Counted from the stretch's first letter, positions 51,815 to 61,210 are shown. The stretch: 64,000 nucleotides of DNA from Rhizobium mongolense subsp. loessense (GCF_900099775.1 NZ_FMTM01000002.1:558001-622000); one strand, 5' to 3'. Notes: generated from the letters alone by a model not told the origin. Numbers and translations are program-made.

Positions 51815-53020
51815 ATGAGACTTGTGATTGTAGGCGCCGGTTTCGCCGGCATGTACGCCGCCCTGTCCGCAGCCCGCCTGCGCGATATCGAAGGCGTTTC
51901 GCCCGAAGAGCTCGAAATCGCGCTGGTGTCCCCGGAACCGACGCTCGTCATCCGCCCCCGGCTTTACGAGCCGAAACCCGAGACCCTGACGGCACCTCTG
52001 CAGGATGTATTTGACGCCGTCGATGTCGCCTACGTGCAGGGCAGCGTGGAAGCGATCGACACGAAGGCCTGCACCGTAGAAGTCGTCAATGCCAGGGGCG
52101 AACGAAAGTCCCTTCAGTATCATCGCATTGTGCTCGCCACCGGCAGCCGGCTGTTCCGCCCGAATATTCCCGGCCTCGCCGAATACGCCTTCAGCATCGA
52201 CAATATCGATGACGCCATTGCCCTCGATCGCCACCTCCACGAGCTTGCGAAGATGCCGGCTTCGGCCGCGCGCGACACCATCGTTGTTGCCGGCGCCGGT
52301 TTCACAGGGATCGAGGCGGCGACCGAAATGCCTTCGCGGCTGCGGACCCTGTTCGACAAAACCGTCAATCCCCGTGTCATTATCATCGATCGCAGCAGCG
52401 CGGTCGCCCCCGACATGGGCGAAGGTCCTCGCCCGATCATCGAGGAAGCACTGCGCAAGCTCGGCGTGGAAACGCGGCTCAACGCCGGGGTTTCATCACT
52501 CGATAAGTCCGGCGTTACGCTGAGTACCGGCGAGCATATCGAAACCATGACCGTGATCTGGGCGGCAGGCATGCGGGCTAATCCCCTGACCACCAAAATT
52601 CCCGGCGAGCGTGACAAGTTCGACCGGCTGCTGGTCGACGGCTGCCTGCGCGTTCCGGCCGTGCGCGGCGTCTTCGCCACCGGGGATGCGGCGCGCGTCG
52701 CATGCGACGACTGCGGCAACTACGCACTGATGTCGTGCCAGCACGCCACACGCATGGGCGCCTTCGCGGGCAACAATGCCGCCGCCGAACTGTTGGGTGT
52801 GCCGGCACGGCAATATCATCAGGAAGCTTATGTCACCTGCCTTGACCTCGGCGATGCCGGAGCCCTCTTCACCCGAGGCTGGGAGCGCAAGGTGGAGATG
52901 GTCGGGGAGAAAGCGAAGGCGACCAAACAGGAAATCAACACCGTCTGGATCTATCCGCCGCAGCCCGAGCGCGCCGCTGCGCTGGCTTGCGCCGATCCGG
53001 AGCGTGTGACGGACCTCTGA
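51815..53020 (+). CDS. FAD-dependent pyridine nucleotide-disulphide family oxidoreductase (NDH-2-like)
   Basis: A 401-residue flavoprotein. The ATG at 51815 has CGGAG upstream. The FAD-binding motif is VIVGAGFAGMYAALSA at the N-terminus, the NAD(P)H-binding motif VVAGAGFTGIEAATEM near residues 153-168, and the second FAD motif GVFATGDAA. The arrangement matches type II NADH dehydrogenases and related quinone reductases; there is no C-terminal membrane helix. A CxxC pair (ARVACDDCGN) lies next to the FAD motif. It follows the hydrolase by 113 bp and may be co-transcribed. Confidence 0.88.
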   Translation: MRLVIVGAGFAGMYAALSAARLRDIEGVSPEELEIALVSPEPTLVIRPRLYEPKPETLTAPLQDVFDAVDVAYVQGSVEAIDTKACTVEVVNARGERKSLQYHRIVLATGSRLFRPNIPGLAEYAFSIDNIDDAIALDRHLHELAKMPASAARDTIVVAGAGFTGIEAATEMPSRLRTLFDKTVNPRVIIIDRSSAVAPDMGEGPRPIIEEALRKLGVETRLNAGVSSLDKSGVTLSTGEHIETMTVIWAAGMRANPLTTKIPGERDKFDRLLVDGCLRVPAVRGVFATGDAARVACDDCGNYALMSCQHATRMGAFAGNNAAAELLGVPARQYHQEAYVTCLDLGDAGALFTRGWERKVEMVGEKAKATKQEINTVWIYPPQPERAAALACADPERVTDL

Positions 53021-53033
53021 TCGCATCACGACA

Positions 53034-53064
53034 CGAGCTGCGCTCTGTGCAAGTGTGCAGCTCG
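53034..53064 (+). terminator. hairpin downstream of the flavoprotein gene
   Basis: CGAGCTGC and GCAGCTCG form a perfect eight-base stem with a 15-base loop, starting 13 bp after the stop and followed by TTATATTTC. Position and form suit a rho-independent terminator, although the loop is long. Confidence 0.5.
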
Positions 53065-53536
53065 TTATATTTCAGCCCGCTCGTAAGGCGCCCCAATTCA
53101 TCGAGCGTTTTCTCCTGCCGGTCACCACATAGAGCTTGGCGTCTAGGCCTGCCTTGGAACGGGCTCAGACTTTCGGCATCAGGCCCCCCTTTTTTGCCTG
53201 CGTGCGCCACTGGCATGCTGATGAGCGCGAACGACCGTGGCATGCAGAAATTGCCATCGTGGATAAGACTGTCGAAGAGATCCTGCAGTACTCCCTGCTC
53301 CACCCAGACAATAGTGGCGCCGCTTGACAGTGCGGTAATCGCCAAATCGCTTCAGCAGGTCGCGCCAGCGCCCGCCGCAACGGGCCATCCAGAAGATCGC
53401 ATCAATTCCAGAAGATCGCATCAATAAGGCGTCCGTTATCGGCTCGAGGGCCGCGCTTGCCGCGGCAGCCACCGGGCATCAAGAGCGCAAGAAAGTTCCA
53501 TTGGGCTTCATCAACGGGATCGCACTCTTCATACAT
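53065..53536 (-). mobile_element. IS5-family transposase remnant
   Basis: The leftward frame from the ATG at 53536 reads MYEECDPVDEAQWNFLALLM, GCRGKRGPRADNGRLIDAIF and, after a disrupting 19-bp duplication, WMARCGGRWRDLLKRFGDY. A further shift leads to ATVVRAHQHASGARRQK and GGLDAKLYVV. These are the helix-turn-helix and first catalytic region of IS5-type transposases (WRDLPxRFG, VRxHQHAxGA, GGLTTK). The second half with the rest of the DDE triad is absent, and several frameshifts are present, so it is inactive. I could not identify terminal inverted repeats. Confidence 0.7.
53388..53424. repeat. 19-bp tandem duplication inside the transposase remnant
   Basis: TCCAGAAGATCGCATCAA occurs at 53388-53405 and again at 53407-53424, a unit of 19 bases. 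Because 19 is not a multiple of three, it breaks the transposase frame at the IDAIFW motif. Confidence 0.85.
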
Positions 53537-53766
53537 GGCTGATCTCTCCTCGAAATCTATCTTGAATCCGATTTGCCCCATTCAGGGTCAATCGTCCCAT
53601 CTTCAGCTCGCGGCTTTACGAATAACGAAACGCTGTTGGACGACTTTCAATAACTCCAATGCCTAGTTGCCATCGCAAAGCGATATGGCGCATGCCACGA
53701 CAACTTCCTCGCATCCACCCAGCTTGCCTCAATTCGTATCTGGCTTCGATCTTATGGGACGGTGAC

Positions 53767-54789
53767 CTAGACCGGCCGGGATTCGGCAGGATACTGCTTC
53801 CTGATCGGTGCCGGCAGGAAAGCGAGGCTTTCGGCCGGCATGGCCAGCGAAAGCCCGCTTGCTCTGCATTGGTCATGAAGCAGGTCGACGATCTCGTTCT
53901 TGGCGGGCGTTCGAATGGCGACGCTGTCGACGCGGAACTGCAGCTCGACTTCGATTGCGATCGCGTCGACGGCCGTCAGGGCAACGACCGGCGGCGGGTT
54001 CTTGACGATCCGGACGCTGGCCCGCAGCACAGATCGCATGACTTCCTCGACAATACGTGGTCTTTGCGTTGCAGCGATGCGCACACGCAACGCGATCAGG
54101 TGGGTTTCGTCAGGGCGGCTAAGATTTGTCACGCCCTGCTTTGCCAGGATGCTGTTCGGTAGCACGACGACATTGTTCGTAACGGTCAGCAGGTTGGTGG
54201 AGCGCCAGGTGGTTTCGATGACGCGACCCTCGGTTCCGTCGTTCAACTGGACCCAGTCGCCTATTGCATAGGCCCTGCCGAGTGTCAGCGCGATGCCGGA
54301 AAAGACATCGCCCAGCGTATTCTGTAACGCGAGGCCGAAGATGACGGCGATGACGCCCGATGTTGCAACCAAGGTGCCGACCGGCATGCCGAAGACGAAA
54401 CCGATGACGGAAAGCGCCACGCCGAGATAGATGACGGCAATGGCCATATCCTGGATGAGATGTGCTTCCCGTGGCTTGCGGTTCAGTCTGACGTAGATCT
54501 GGATGAAGCCGATGATCGTCCAGGCGAGATGGGTCCACCACAGGATTTTGGCCGATTTGGAAAGCAGCGCGGCAAGACCTTGCGTGTAGATACCGTCGGG
54601 CCGATGCGGAGCGATACCTCCCAGATAGAGCACGAGGCTCATGTTGGTGAAGAACAGGATCTGGACGATCAAGCGGCCCGTCGGACGGTTGCCGCCCTGG
54701 ATGTGCCACACGACGATGCCGGCAAGTCCCAGAAGGTTGATCAGAACAAGCGGCACGAAAGTGTCATTACCAAACATGGTAGCAATCAC
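53767..54789 (-). CDS. mechanosensitive ion channel family protein (MscS type)
   Basis: A 340-residue inner-membrane protein. About four hydrophobic segments precede the pore helix and beta domain: GVIAVIFGLALQNTLGDVFS, then AIGDWVQLNDGTEGRVIETT, LTVTNNVVVLPNSILAKQ and an alpha/beta C-terminal domain. It lacks the cyclic-nucleotide-binding extension found in some rhizobial MscS-like proteins. It gates in response to membrane tension during hypo-osmotic shock. It is upstream of a cupin gene on the same strand. Confidence 0.88.
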   Translation of the reverse strand: MIATMFGNDTFVPLVLINLLGLAGIVVWHIQGGNRPTGRLIVQILFFTNMSLVLYLGGIAPHRPDGIYTQGLAALLSKSAKILWWTHLAWTIIGFIQIYVRLNRKPREAHLIQDMAIAVIYLGVALSVIGFVFGMPVGTLVATSGVIAVIFGLALQNTLGDVFSGIALTLGRAYAIGDWVQLNDGTEGRVIETTWRSTNLLTVTNNVVVLPNSILAKQGVTNLSRPDETHLIALRVRIAATQRPRIVEEVMRSVLRASVRIVKNPPPVVALTAVDAIAIEVELQFRVDSVAIRTPAKNEIVDLLHDQCRASGLSLAMPAESLAFLPAPIRKQYPAESRPV

Positions 54790-54813
54790 CGATTTTTGGT
54801 TGCGTCAAAGAGC

Positions 54814-54844
54814 GGCCGGGCACCAGCACTGCGGGCCCCCGGCC
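54814..54844 (-). terminator. possible hairpin after the cupin gene
   Basis: GGCCGGG and CCCGGCC arms with a 17-base loop lie just beyond the cupin stop on the leftward strand, overlapping the MscS leader. There is no T run, so this is low confidence. Confidence 0.3.
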
Positions 54845-54851
54845 TGATCGG

Positions 54852-55277
54852 CTATTTCTTGATCGGGAATGTCAGTTCTTGCTCGGCGCTATCAACGACG
54901 AAGACTGCAAGCAGCCTTGCCGGTTTGGTCTTGCTAGCGTTTTCGCTGACACCGTGGCGATCGCCCGGCAATTCCGAAAAGCTGTCCCCGGCTTCATAGA
55001 CCTTGACGGGCCCGTCGTTGACCTGGCTGCGGATCGCCCCTTCGAGGACGGTCGCGTAAATGAAGGCGGAGGCTGGGTGTGTGTGGCCCTCCGAGAAACC
55101 GCCTGGAGCATATTCGACGAGAACGCCCTTCATGCTCTTACCGGGAACGTTCGGCAGTTTGTGGTCATAGACCAGCGTAACCTTTGCGCCCTCCCCGCCA
55201 CCGGGCGCATCGTGCGCAAGAGCCGAACCTGACAGGAGAGCCGTCAACGCGACGGCAAAATGCAATGACTTGATCAT
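54852..55277 (-). CDS. exported cupin-domain protein
   Basis: A 141-residue protein with a Sec signal (MIKSLHFAVALTALLSGSAL, cleaved after ALA/HDA). The cupin beta-barrel has the metal motif GHTHPASAFIYATVLEG (HxH...E) and the second motif PGDRHGVSENAS. Periplasmic single-domain cupins of this kind have no settled function. It lies in a run of leftward genes with an NmrA-like protein upstream and MscS downstream. Confidence 0.85.
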   Translation of the reverse strand: MIKSLHFAVALTALLSGSALAHDAPGGGEGAKVTLVYDHKLPNVPGKSMKGVLVEYAPGGFSEGHTHPASAFIYATVLEGAIRSQVNDGPVKVYEAGDSFSELPGDRHGVSENASKTKPARLLAVFVVDSAEQELTFPIKK

Positions 55278-55339
55278 GTCTATCGTCCTTTCGTGACTGA
55301 GGCATCGGGGCGCCTATAAGATGGCCCGTATGCAAGTCG

Positions 55340-56092
55340 TTACTTTCTGGGCGTTGTCGCAAACCAATCGTCGAAACCGATGCGGCCGATGCGAGGATGA
55401 TTGTCGGAAACGAGTGAGCCGTCTTCCAGTTTGGTGCCGAAATAGCGGGCATCCGGATCCGCGACAACGGTGCGAGAATCTCCGATCGCCTTGAGGTAGC
55501 GCGCGGCGAAATCGCAGAGACGTGCGCGCTCGGGGCCGCAGATTTCGACGATGCCGTTAGCCGGCGCAGCAAGGGCCGCGTCCGTTACGAAATCGGCGAC
55601 GTCGTCGGACGCGATCGGCTGCAGGAAACCCGTCGACAAGCGGGCCGTGTCGCCGACCGTGCCCTCTTGGGCGATGCCGCCGAGAAATTCCATGAACTGT
55701 GTGGAACGCACGATCGTATAGGGAATGCCGGCTGCCCGGATGATCTTTTCCTGGGCGACCTTGGCTCGAAGATAGCCGCTATCCGGCAACCGATCCGTGC
55801 CGACGATCGAAAGCGCGACGTGGTGTTTCACACCGGCCTCGATTTCCGCTGCCATCAGGTTCTTGCCCGCCGTCTGAAAGAATTCGAGCACGGCCTTATC
55901 CTCGAAGGATGGCGAGTTCGCGAGGTCGATCACCACCTCGGTATTCTTCAGTGCTTCCGCCAAGCCCTCTCCGGTGAGGGTATTGACGCCGGTTTTCGGG
56001 GCAGCAGCAATGACCTCATGCCCCTTCTTGCGCAGGCGCTCTGCAGTCTTGGAACCGATCAGGCCGGTTCCGCCGATAATCACGATTTTCAT
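55340..56092 (-). CDS. NmrA-like NAD(P)-binding SDR-type protein
   Basis: A 250-residue atypical short-chain dehydrogenase. The ATG at 56092 follows AATGGAGC; an in-frame ATG at 56104 is an alternative. The Rossmann motif is IVIIGGTGLIGSKTAERLRKKGHEV at the N-terminus, with VALSIVGTDRL and PYTIVRSTQFMEF as in NmrA/NAD(P)H-quinone-oxidoreductase-2-like proteins. The classic YxxxK catalytic pair is not evident, so it may sense or reduce small electrophiles. It sits 62 bp upstream of the cupin gene on the same strand and may be co-transcribed. Confidence 0.87.
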   Translation of the reverse strand: MKIVIIGGTGLIGSKTAERLRKKGHEVIAAAPKTGVNTLTGEGLAEALKNTEVVIDLANSPSFEDKAVLEFFQTAGKNLMAAEIEAGVKHHVALSIVGTDRLPDSGYLRAKVAQEKIIRAAGIPYTIVRSTQFMEFLGGIAQEGTVGDTARLSTGFLQPIASDDVADFVTDAALAAPANGIVEICGPERARLCDFAARYLKAIGDSRTVVADPDARYFGTKLEDGSLVSDNHPRIGRIGFDDWFATTPRK

Positions 56093-56236
56093 AAGATGCT
56101 CCATTTGCTGCGCGCCCAAGCGGTGCGCGTGGTTCAATAGGTGGATAGGTGAAGGCCTTGTTGAAGCTCGGGCTTGAAGGCCGAGCTGGACACAGCCTTC
56201 AAGGATGACGCTCTGGTTCGGCCTCAAATCATGCGG

Positions 56237-57190
56237 TCAGTAGTCCCAGAAGACCGGCACCCAACGAAAGGCGTTGCCCTCGACCGCGACATGGCCAACC
56301 GAAGGAAACGGCATATGAGTTGCCACCAGCAGTTCTCCGGTCGCTGCCAGTTCCTGCAAAAGCCGGACGCGAACGCGGGCAGCCTCCTCGGGGTCATGTT
56401 CGAAACCGTTGTGCCAGTCTGGGTGGTCGAACCCTACCGCGAACACGGCGTCGCCGGCAAACATCAGCCGGTCGTTGCCTGAGGCCACGCGGACCACGCT
56501 GTGCCCGGGGGTGTGGCCGCCGGTCCGAGAGACGACCACGCCCGGCGCCACCTCATGCTCATCCTCGAACAACCGCAGCTGGCTCTGGTACTCTTTGCTG
56601 AACCGCTTGGCGGCCGCCCGAAGCGCGTCCGGGAAGCCCGCCGGCATCGAGACGTGGGAGAAATCGGGCGACTCCCAAAATTTGACCTCGGCAGCGGCCA
56701 CATGGATCCGCAGGTCCGGATTGAGCCGTTCCTTCACCCCGTCGACGAGCAGCCCGCCAACGTGGTCCATGTGCATGTGGGTGAGCACCACGTCGGTCAC
56801 AGATGCAAGATCAATGCCGGCGGACTCCAGTCGCTTCATCAACTGCCCGGCCCGCGGCAGGTTCAAGTCCGGGTCCAACCCTAGCCCAGCGTCGATGAGT
56901 ATGGTCTGCTCGCCGCTACGCACCACGACCACGTTCAGCGCCCAGTCGAAGGCGTCCGGCGGCAGGAACATGTCGCCCAGCCAGGCGGCCCGGGCGGCCG
57001 GGTCGGCGTTGTGGCCCAACATCGCGGTCGGGAGCGGTAGCACCCCATCGCTGACCACCAGCACGTCAATCTCGCCGATCCGCACCGCGTAGCGCGACGG
57101 AACCAGCTCTTCGGGTCCCGGTCTGCCGGGATGTGCGGTGTTGTCCAGTTTCATGCTTGCCTCCTGAGTGTTGTTGACCATCTGGTTCAT
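56237..57190 (-). CDS. MBL-fold metallo-hydrolase
   Basis: A 317-residue metallo-beta-lactamase-fold protein. The ATG at 57190 has AAGGAG upstream. The metal motif is VVLTHMHMDHVGGL (HxHxDH), with further ligands in GGHTPGHSVV, MFAGDAVF and ATHMPFPSVGH. The pattern fits the lactonase/arylsulfatase-like quorum-quenching group, but the substrate cannot be named. There is no signal peptide. It is the first of four leftward genes (MBL, NmrA-like, cupin, MscS), with a 144-bp gap to the next. Confidence 0.88.
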   Translation of the reverse strand: MNQMVNNTQEASMKLDNTAHPGRPGPEELVPSRYAVRIGEIDVLVVSDGVLPLPTAMLGHNADPAARAAWLGDMFLPPDAFDWALNVVVVRSGEQTILIDAGLGLDPDLNLPRAGQLMKRLESAGIDLASVTDVVLTHMHMDHVGGLLVDGVKERLNPDLRIHVAAAEVKFWESPDFSHVSMPAGFPDALRAAAKRFSKEYQSQLRLFEDEHEVAPGVVVSRTGGHTPGHSVVRVASGNDRLMFAGDAVFAVGFDHPDWHNGFEHDPEEAARVRVRLLQELAATGELLVATHMPFPSVGHVAVEGNAFRWVPVFWDY

Positions 57191-57324
57191 CTTTGAAAAC
57201 TCCTTTGTTCTAGCTTGCTGCTAGATCCTGGGTGGCTTACGCTTCCTGGATGGGAAGCGCCGTCATGCTGGTGAAGTCTTTAGCGATCGGCGACACACTC
57301 ATTGCTGGCGTGTCCTCTGATGAT

Positions 57325-57540
57325 CTATCGAAAGTGATTTGCCGCTGCGCCAGAACGATTGCTGCCGCTGTAGAGCAATTGCTGTTGACTCATACGCAGG
57401 ATCGAGGCGGCCAGTAGCCAGCCGACCCATGGCGCGCGCTGCAGCACGCCCAGCTCATTCCAGGCATCGAGGGCGACGATGACCTGCAGCACCGGCGGCA
57501 GATTCTCCGCCTGCCGCAGCGCGCCGTTCCTTGAGCGACT
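57325..57540 (-). pseudogene. unrecognised gene fragment next to duplicated segment
   Basis: The leftward frame contains LPPVLQVIVALDAWNELGVL and QRAPWVGWLLAASILRM, a coherent helical sequence that reminds me of rhizobial plasmid-borne DUF1612/helix-turn-helix proteins. There is no start with a ribosome-binding site and no natural C-terminus. The identification is from memory and weak. Confidence 0.3.
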
Positions 57541-57570
57541 TTCCAGCCGAATACACAGGATGGGTCGTGT

Positions 57571-57939
57571 AAAAGTGTGAGTTGACCGCTTTCGGTGGCG
57601 AGGCGACACTTGCAGCCTGCAGCAAGGCAGGAGGAAAACGATGGATGAGCCAGACCGCTGGCGCCACATGACAACCGCGCCGAAAAACGGCAGCAGGATG
57701 CTCGTCACGACCCGTCCGTCCGAACGGGGGCCGGCAGAAGTTGACCTCGCGTATTGGTCGAATGGCGATCAGTGAGGCTGGCGCGCCTCTGATTCCTCGC
57801 CCGGCCGCATCATCGAATACGCCGAGCCGGAATTGAAGTGCTGGATGCCGATGCTCTCTGCCAATCTCAATCGCACCTCCATGTCCTCACCCTGGGAGGG
57901 CGACAACGCCCAGCAGCTCGACGGGTCAGGGATTTAAGG
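57571..57939 (+). repeat. duplicated segment, copy 2 (broken small gene)
   Basis: This segment matches 29620-29999 in the same orientation, including the upstream GAGTTGACCGCTTT and the ribosome-binding site. The two copies are about 28 kb apart. Confidence 0.75.
57641..57937 (+). pseudogene. second copy of the DUF551-like small gene, with premature stop
   Basis: The frame begins MDEPDRWRHMTTAPKNGSR and matches the intact copy at 29692 along its length. A nine-base deletion with a TGA at 57773-57775 (codon 45) replaces the FGGEG segment; the frame continues in register to GSGI and TAA at 57937. The product would be truncated at 44 residues. Confidence 0.75.
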
Positions 57940-57966
57940 ACTCGATACCGGGAGCGACACTATTGG

Positions 57967-58239
57967 CTAGGCCTCGAGCGCACTTGGCTCATTGGCACGC
58001 GCAATATAGAAGAGGAAGTCATCGATCGAGCGGCGGGTGGCATCGGAAACGACTCAGATAATCGTGATTCCTGCGCGCTTACCGTAGCCTCTCAACTCCA
58101 GAAGAAGATTGGGGTTTGTGGCAACATCGATACAATCCAAAACATCGAAGCTGCTCTCTCGGACACGATCTCCAAAAGATGAGGCAGCTCGCTGGATCGC
58201 ACTAGCGGGACGTCCAAATAAGGCCTTTGAAATCGGCAA
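57967..58239 (-). pseudogene. possible decayed gene with in-frame TGA
   Basis: A leftward frame reads MPISKALFGRPASAIQRAAS, then VLDCIDVATNPNLLLELRG, has a TGA at about 58054-58056, and continues in frame VVSDATRRSIDDFLFYIARA to a TAG at 57967. A continuous open frame on both sides of one stop suggests a former gene, but I do not recognise the family. Confidence 0.3.
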
Positions 58240-58451
58240 ATGCCGTATGCAGGGCCTGCGCCCACAGCTCGGTTTTTAGATAGCTCGACTTCGGTGTTTC
58301 GATCAAATTCGTGCGGGCAATCTTCCAGGCTTTGAGTCCGGCGAAAGTGATGGGATGCGGCTAAAACCTTCATCCAAAACCCGGCATCCAGGATGCTGTA
58401 ATATTGCCTTAAACGCTTCTGCAGAACGGAGTCCACTTATCACTGCGAAGG

Positions 58452-59351
58452 TCATTCCATCGCCGTCATAAACGCCGGAACTTGTTGTTCGAAGAATTTC
58501 GAGAACGAGGCAATGCGCGGTGGCAGCGCCTGGTATGGAGGGTAATATAGGGTCAGCCACAAGTCCGGCGGCGACCAGTTCCGCAGGACATGGACCAGCC
58601 TTCCCGTGCGCAGATGCTCGACCACGTGAAACCTCGGAAGCATGGCAACCCCGGCCCCTTCAGCTGCCATATCGGCCAGAACACCTCCATTGTTGGCGCT
58701 GAACGCGCGGCCCGCCGATATCGTCGTACTGCCGCCGCCGTCCGACAAGGACCAAGTCTCCCGTTTGCTTTCGCCACTGTAGGCAAGGCAATCGTCGAGT
58801 GTCAGCTCATTGGGATGTTCCATTTCTTCAAATCGACTTCCTGGCGCAGCAACGAGAATGCGGCGCACGACGCTGATCTTCCGCCAGATCGTGAACTTGT
58901 CCGACGGAGCAGCAGAGATGCGGATCGCGAGATCGTAGTTGTCATCGATGATGTTTACGAGACCGTCCGTGAGGGAGATTTCGAAAGTGATCTTCGGATA
59001 GCGCTCCCTGAAGCCCGACAAGATAGGTGGCAGGATTTGCTGCCCGAACCAGGTCGGCGCACTGATCCGAAGCCGACCGTGATCGGCCTTGTGGGTGTTC
59101 ATCACATCTTTGCGGGCATTTTCGAGCGCCTGCACCGCCGGTTGTATCTGGGCAGCAAAAATCGCGCCGTCGGTCGTGAGCGAGACCTGCCGCGTCGTCC
59201 GGACAAAGAGCTGTACGCCGAGGTCTTCTTCCAGAGCGGCGATTGCACGCGTGACAGCTGCGGGTGTCATGTCCAGTTCGCGCGCGACCTGCGCAAAGTT
59301 CCGCTTTTCGGCAGCCAGCAGAAACGTTCGGAGGGCCTTGTAGTCGTTCAT
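58452..59351 (-). CDS. LysR-family transcriptional regulator
   Basis: A 299-residue regulator. The N-terminal helix-turn-helix is NFAQVARELDMTPAAVTRAIAALEEDLGVQLF, followed by a linker and the two-lobed effector domain (DHGRLRISAPTWFGQQILPP, YDLAIRISAAPSDKF, EGAGVAMLPRF). It belongs to the group that usually acts on divergent aromatic-, quinone- or stress-response genes. It faces the ring-cleaving dioxygenase gene across 121 bp and likely controls that operon. Confidence 0.92.
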   Translation of the reverse strand: MNDYKALRTFLLAAEKRNFAQVARELDMTPAAVTRAIAALEEDLGVQLFVRTTRQVSLTTDGAIFAAQIQPAVQALENARKDVMNTHKADHGRLRISAPTWFGQQILPPILSGFRERYPKITFEISLTDGLVNIIDDNYDLAIRISAAPSDKFTIWRKISVVRRILVAAPGSRFEEMEHPNELTLDDCLAYSGESKRETWSLSDGGGSTTISAGRAFSANNGGVLADMAAEGAGVAMLPRFHVVEHLRTGRLVHVLRNWSPPDLWLTLYYPPYQALPPRIASFSKFFEQQVPAFMTAME

Positions 59352-59472
59352 TCTATTATTTCACCCAGCGCAATTCATTCGTAAGTTTTATTGCAATTCT
59401 GAGTGCTGATCAACTGGGGTAGTTTTCTAATCACACCAGACAAACGAAGTCAGCCACCGAAGGGCAAACATC

Positions 59473-60405
59473 ATGATCAAGGAAATCAACGGACTGCATC
59501 ACATCACGTCGATGGCATCTGACGCCCGTCAGAACAACACGTTTTTCACGGACACGCTTGGGCTACGCCGCGTGAAGAAGACCGTGAACTTCGACGATCC
59601 GAACGTCTACCACCTCTACTACGGCGACGAGGCTGGTACCCCCGGCACTGTCATGACCTACTTCCCATTCCCCGACGTGATGCGCGGCAGACCAGGCGTT
59701 GGCGAAGTGGGCGAGACGCAGTTCGCAGTCCCGAAAGGCTCCCTCTCCTTCTGGCAGGATCGTCTGACCGCTAAGGGAGCCGGTCTTCTCGAAGCCGACA
59801 CCACCTTCGGTGCCAACCGCCTGCGGTTCAACGGTCCGGACGGTGAAGGTCTTGCCCTGATCGAAACGGCAGACGACGCCCGCACTGCGTGGAACGGATC
59901 CGGCATCGCCGACAGCGTCGCCATCCGTGGCTTCTCCGGCGCGCGTTTCCGCCTGCACGACACAGCCGCCACCGCTGAACTGCTCGGGTTCATGGGCTAC
60001 CAGCGCGCCGAGAGGGAAGGTGATGTCACCCGCTTTATTATCCCAGGAGGAAACGGCGCCGACACGATCGATCTCGAGGCGCTTTCCCACACTCCTTTTG
60101 CACGACAGGGAGCAGGCTCGGTCCACCACATCGCCTTTGCCGTCGAGAACCGCGCCAAGCAGCTCGAAGTCAGAAAGGCGCTGATGGACACCGGCTACCA
60201 GGTCACTCCTGTGATTGACCGCGACTACTTCTGGGCGATCTACTTCCGTACCCCGGGAGGCGTGCTGTTCGAAATCGCCACCAACGAACCCGGTTTCGAT
60301 CGCGACGAAGACACCGCGCACCTTGGCGAGGTTCTGAAATTGCCGGCCCGCTACGAGCCTTACCGTGCCCAGATCGAGGCTGGGCTTACGCCACTTGCAG
60401 CCTAA
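59473..60405 (+). CDS. ring-cleaving dioxygenase (VOC/glyoxalase superfamily, MhqO-like)
   Basis: A 310-residue protein of two tandem vicinal-oxygen-chelate modules. Metal ligands are expected in GLHHITS (first module, His9 or His10), GSVHHIAFAVE (second module) and LFEIATNEPGF (Glu). The order and length match the MhqO/LinE-related ring-cleaving dioxygenases that open hydroquinones. It is the first gene of a rightward operon with a YcaC-like hydrolase, XapX protein and amidohydrolase. The substrate is inferred as a quinol or catechol. Confidence 0.88.
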   Translation: MIKEINGLHHITSMASDARQNNTFFTDTLGLRRVKKTVNFDDPNVYHLYYGDEAGTPGTVMTYFPFPDVMRGRPGVGEVGETQFAVPKGSLSFWQDRLTAKGAGLLEADTTFGANRLRFNGPDGEGLALIETADDARTAWNGSGIADSVAIRGFSGARFRLHDTAATAELLGFMGYQRAEREGDVTRFIIPGGNGADTIDLEALSHTPFARQGAGSVHHIAFAVENRAKQLEVRKALMDTGYQVTPVIDRDYFWAIYFRTPGGVLFEIATNEPGFDRDEDTAHLGEVLKLPARYEPYRAQIEAGLTPLAA

Positions 60406-60511
60406 TATTCCAACCAGGTCGCTTTCCGACAATCCAGCGTCCCAACGTTCAAGACGCGGAGCGATCCATGCCCCATTGCCTATCTTCAATCCAACGAAAA
60501 GGAAACACGAG

Positions 60512-61201
60512 ATGTCTAACAAGCTTCAGGTCCTGACCCCCCAAAACAGCCAGATCATCTTCATCGACCAGCAGCCGCAGATGGCCTTCGGTGTCCAGTC
60601 GATCGACCGCCAGACCCTGAAAAACAACGTTGTGGGTCTTGCCAAAGCGGCAAAAATTTTCAACATCCCGACCACGATCACGACCGTCGAGACGGACTCT
60701 TTTTCTGGCAACACCTTCCCTGAACTGCTCGCCGTCGTCCCCGACAACGACATTCTCGAGCGCACCTCGATGAACTCCTGGGATGATCAGAACGTCCGCG
60801 ATGCACTTGCCAAGAACGCCGCAAACGGCCGCAAGAAGATCGTCGTCGCTGGCCTGTGGACCGAGGTCTGCAACACCACCTTCGCACTCTCCTGCATGAA
60901 CGACACCGACTATGAGATATACATGGTCGCAGACGCTTCCGGCGGCACCTCGATCGATGCACACAAATACGCCATGGACCGCATGGTTCAGGCAGGCGTC
61001 GTTCCGGTCACCTGGCAGCAGGTTCTGCTCGAATGGCAGCGCGACTGGGCACGCAAAGAAACCTACGACGCGGTCACCGCACTGGTGAAGGAGCATTCCG
61101 GTGCCTACGGCATGGGCATCGACTACGCCGTCACGCACGTTCACGGCGGCTCCGAGCGGGTCAGCCATGGCAAGCGGATCGGGCCGAACCCCGCGAAGTA
61201 A
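60512..61201 (+). CDS. isochorismatase-family hydrolase (YcaC-like)
   Basis: A 229-residue cysteine hydrolase. The ATG at 60512 has AAGGAAAC upstream. Asp19 in IIFIDQQPQMAFG and Cys120 in GLWTEVCNTTFAL are the expected triad members; the usual lysine is not obvious. The family hydrolyses N-carbamoyl or amide substrates, and YcaC itself has no firm substrate. It lies 106 bp after the dioxygenase and is separated from the next gene by a strong hairpin. Confidence 0.88.
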   Translation: MSNKLQVLTPQNSQIIFIDQQPQMAFGVQSIDRQTLKNNVVGLAKAAKIFNIPTTITTVETDSFSGNTFPELLAVVPDNDILERTSMNSWDDQNVRDALAKNAANGRKKIVVAGLWTEVCNTTFALSCMNDTDYEIYMVADASGGTSIDAHKYAMDRMVQAGVVPVTWQQVLLEWQRDWARKETYDAVTALVKEHSGAYGMGIDYAVTHVHGGSERVSHGKRIGPNPAK

Positions 61202-61210
61202 AGCCTGCAT

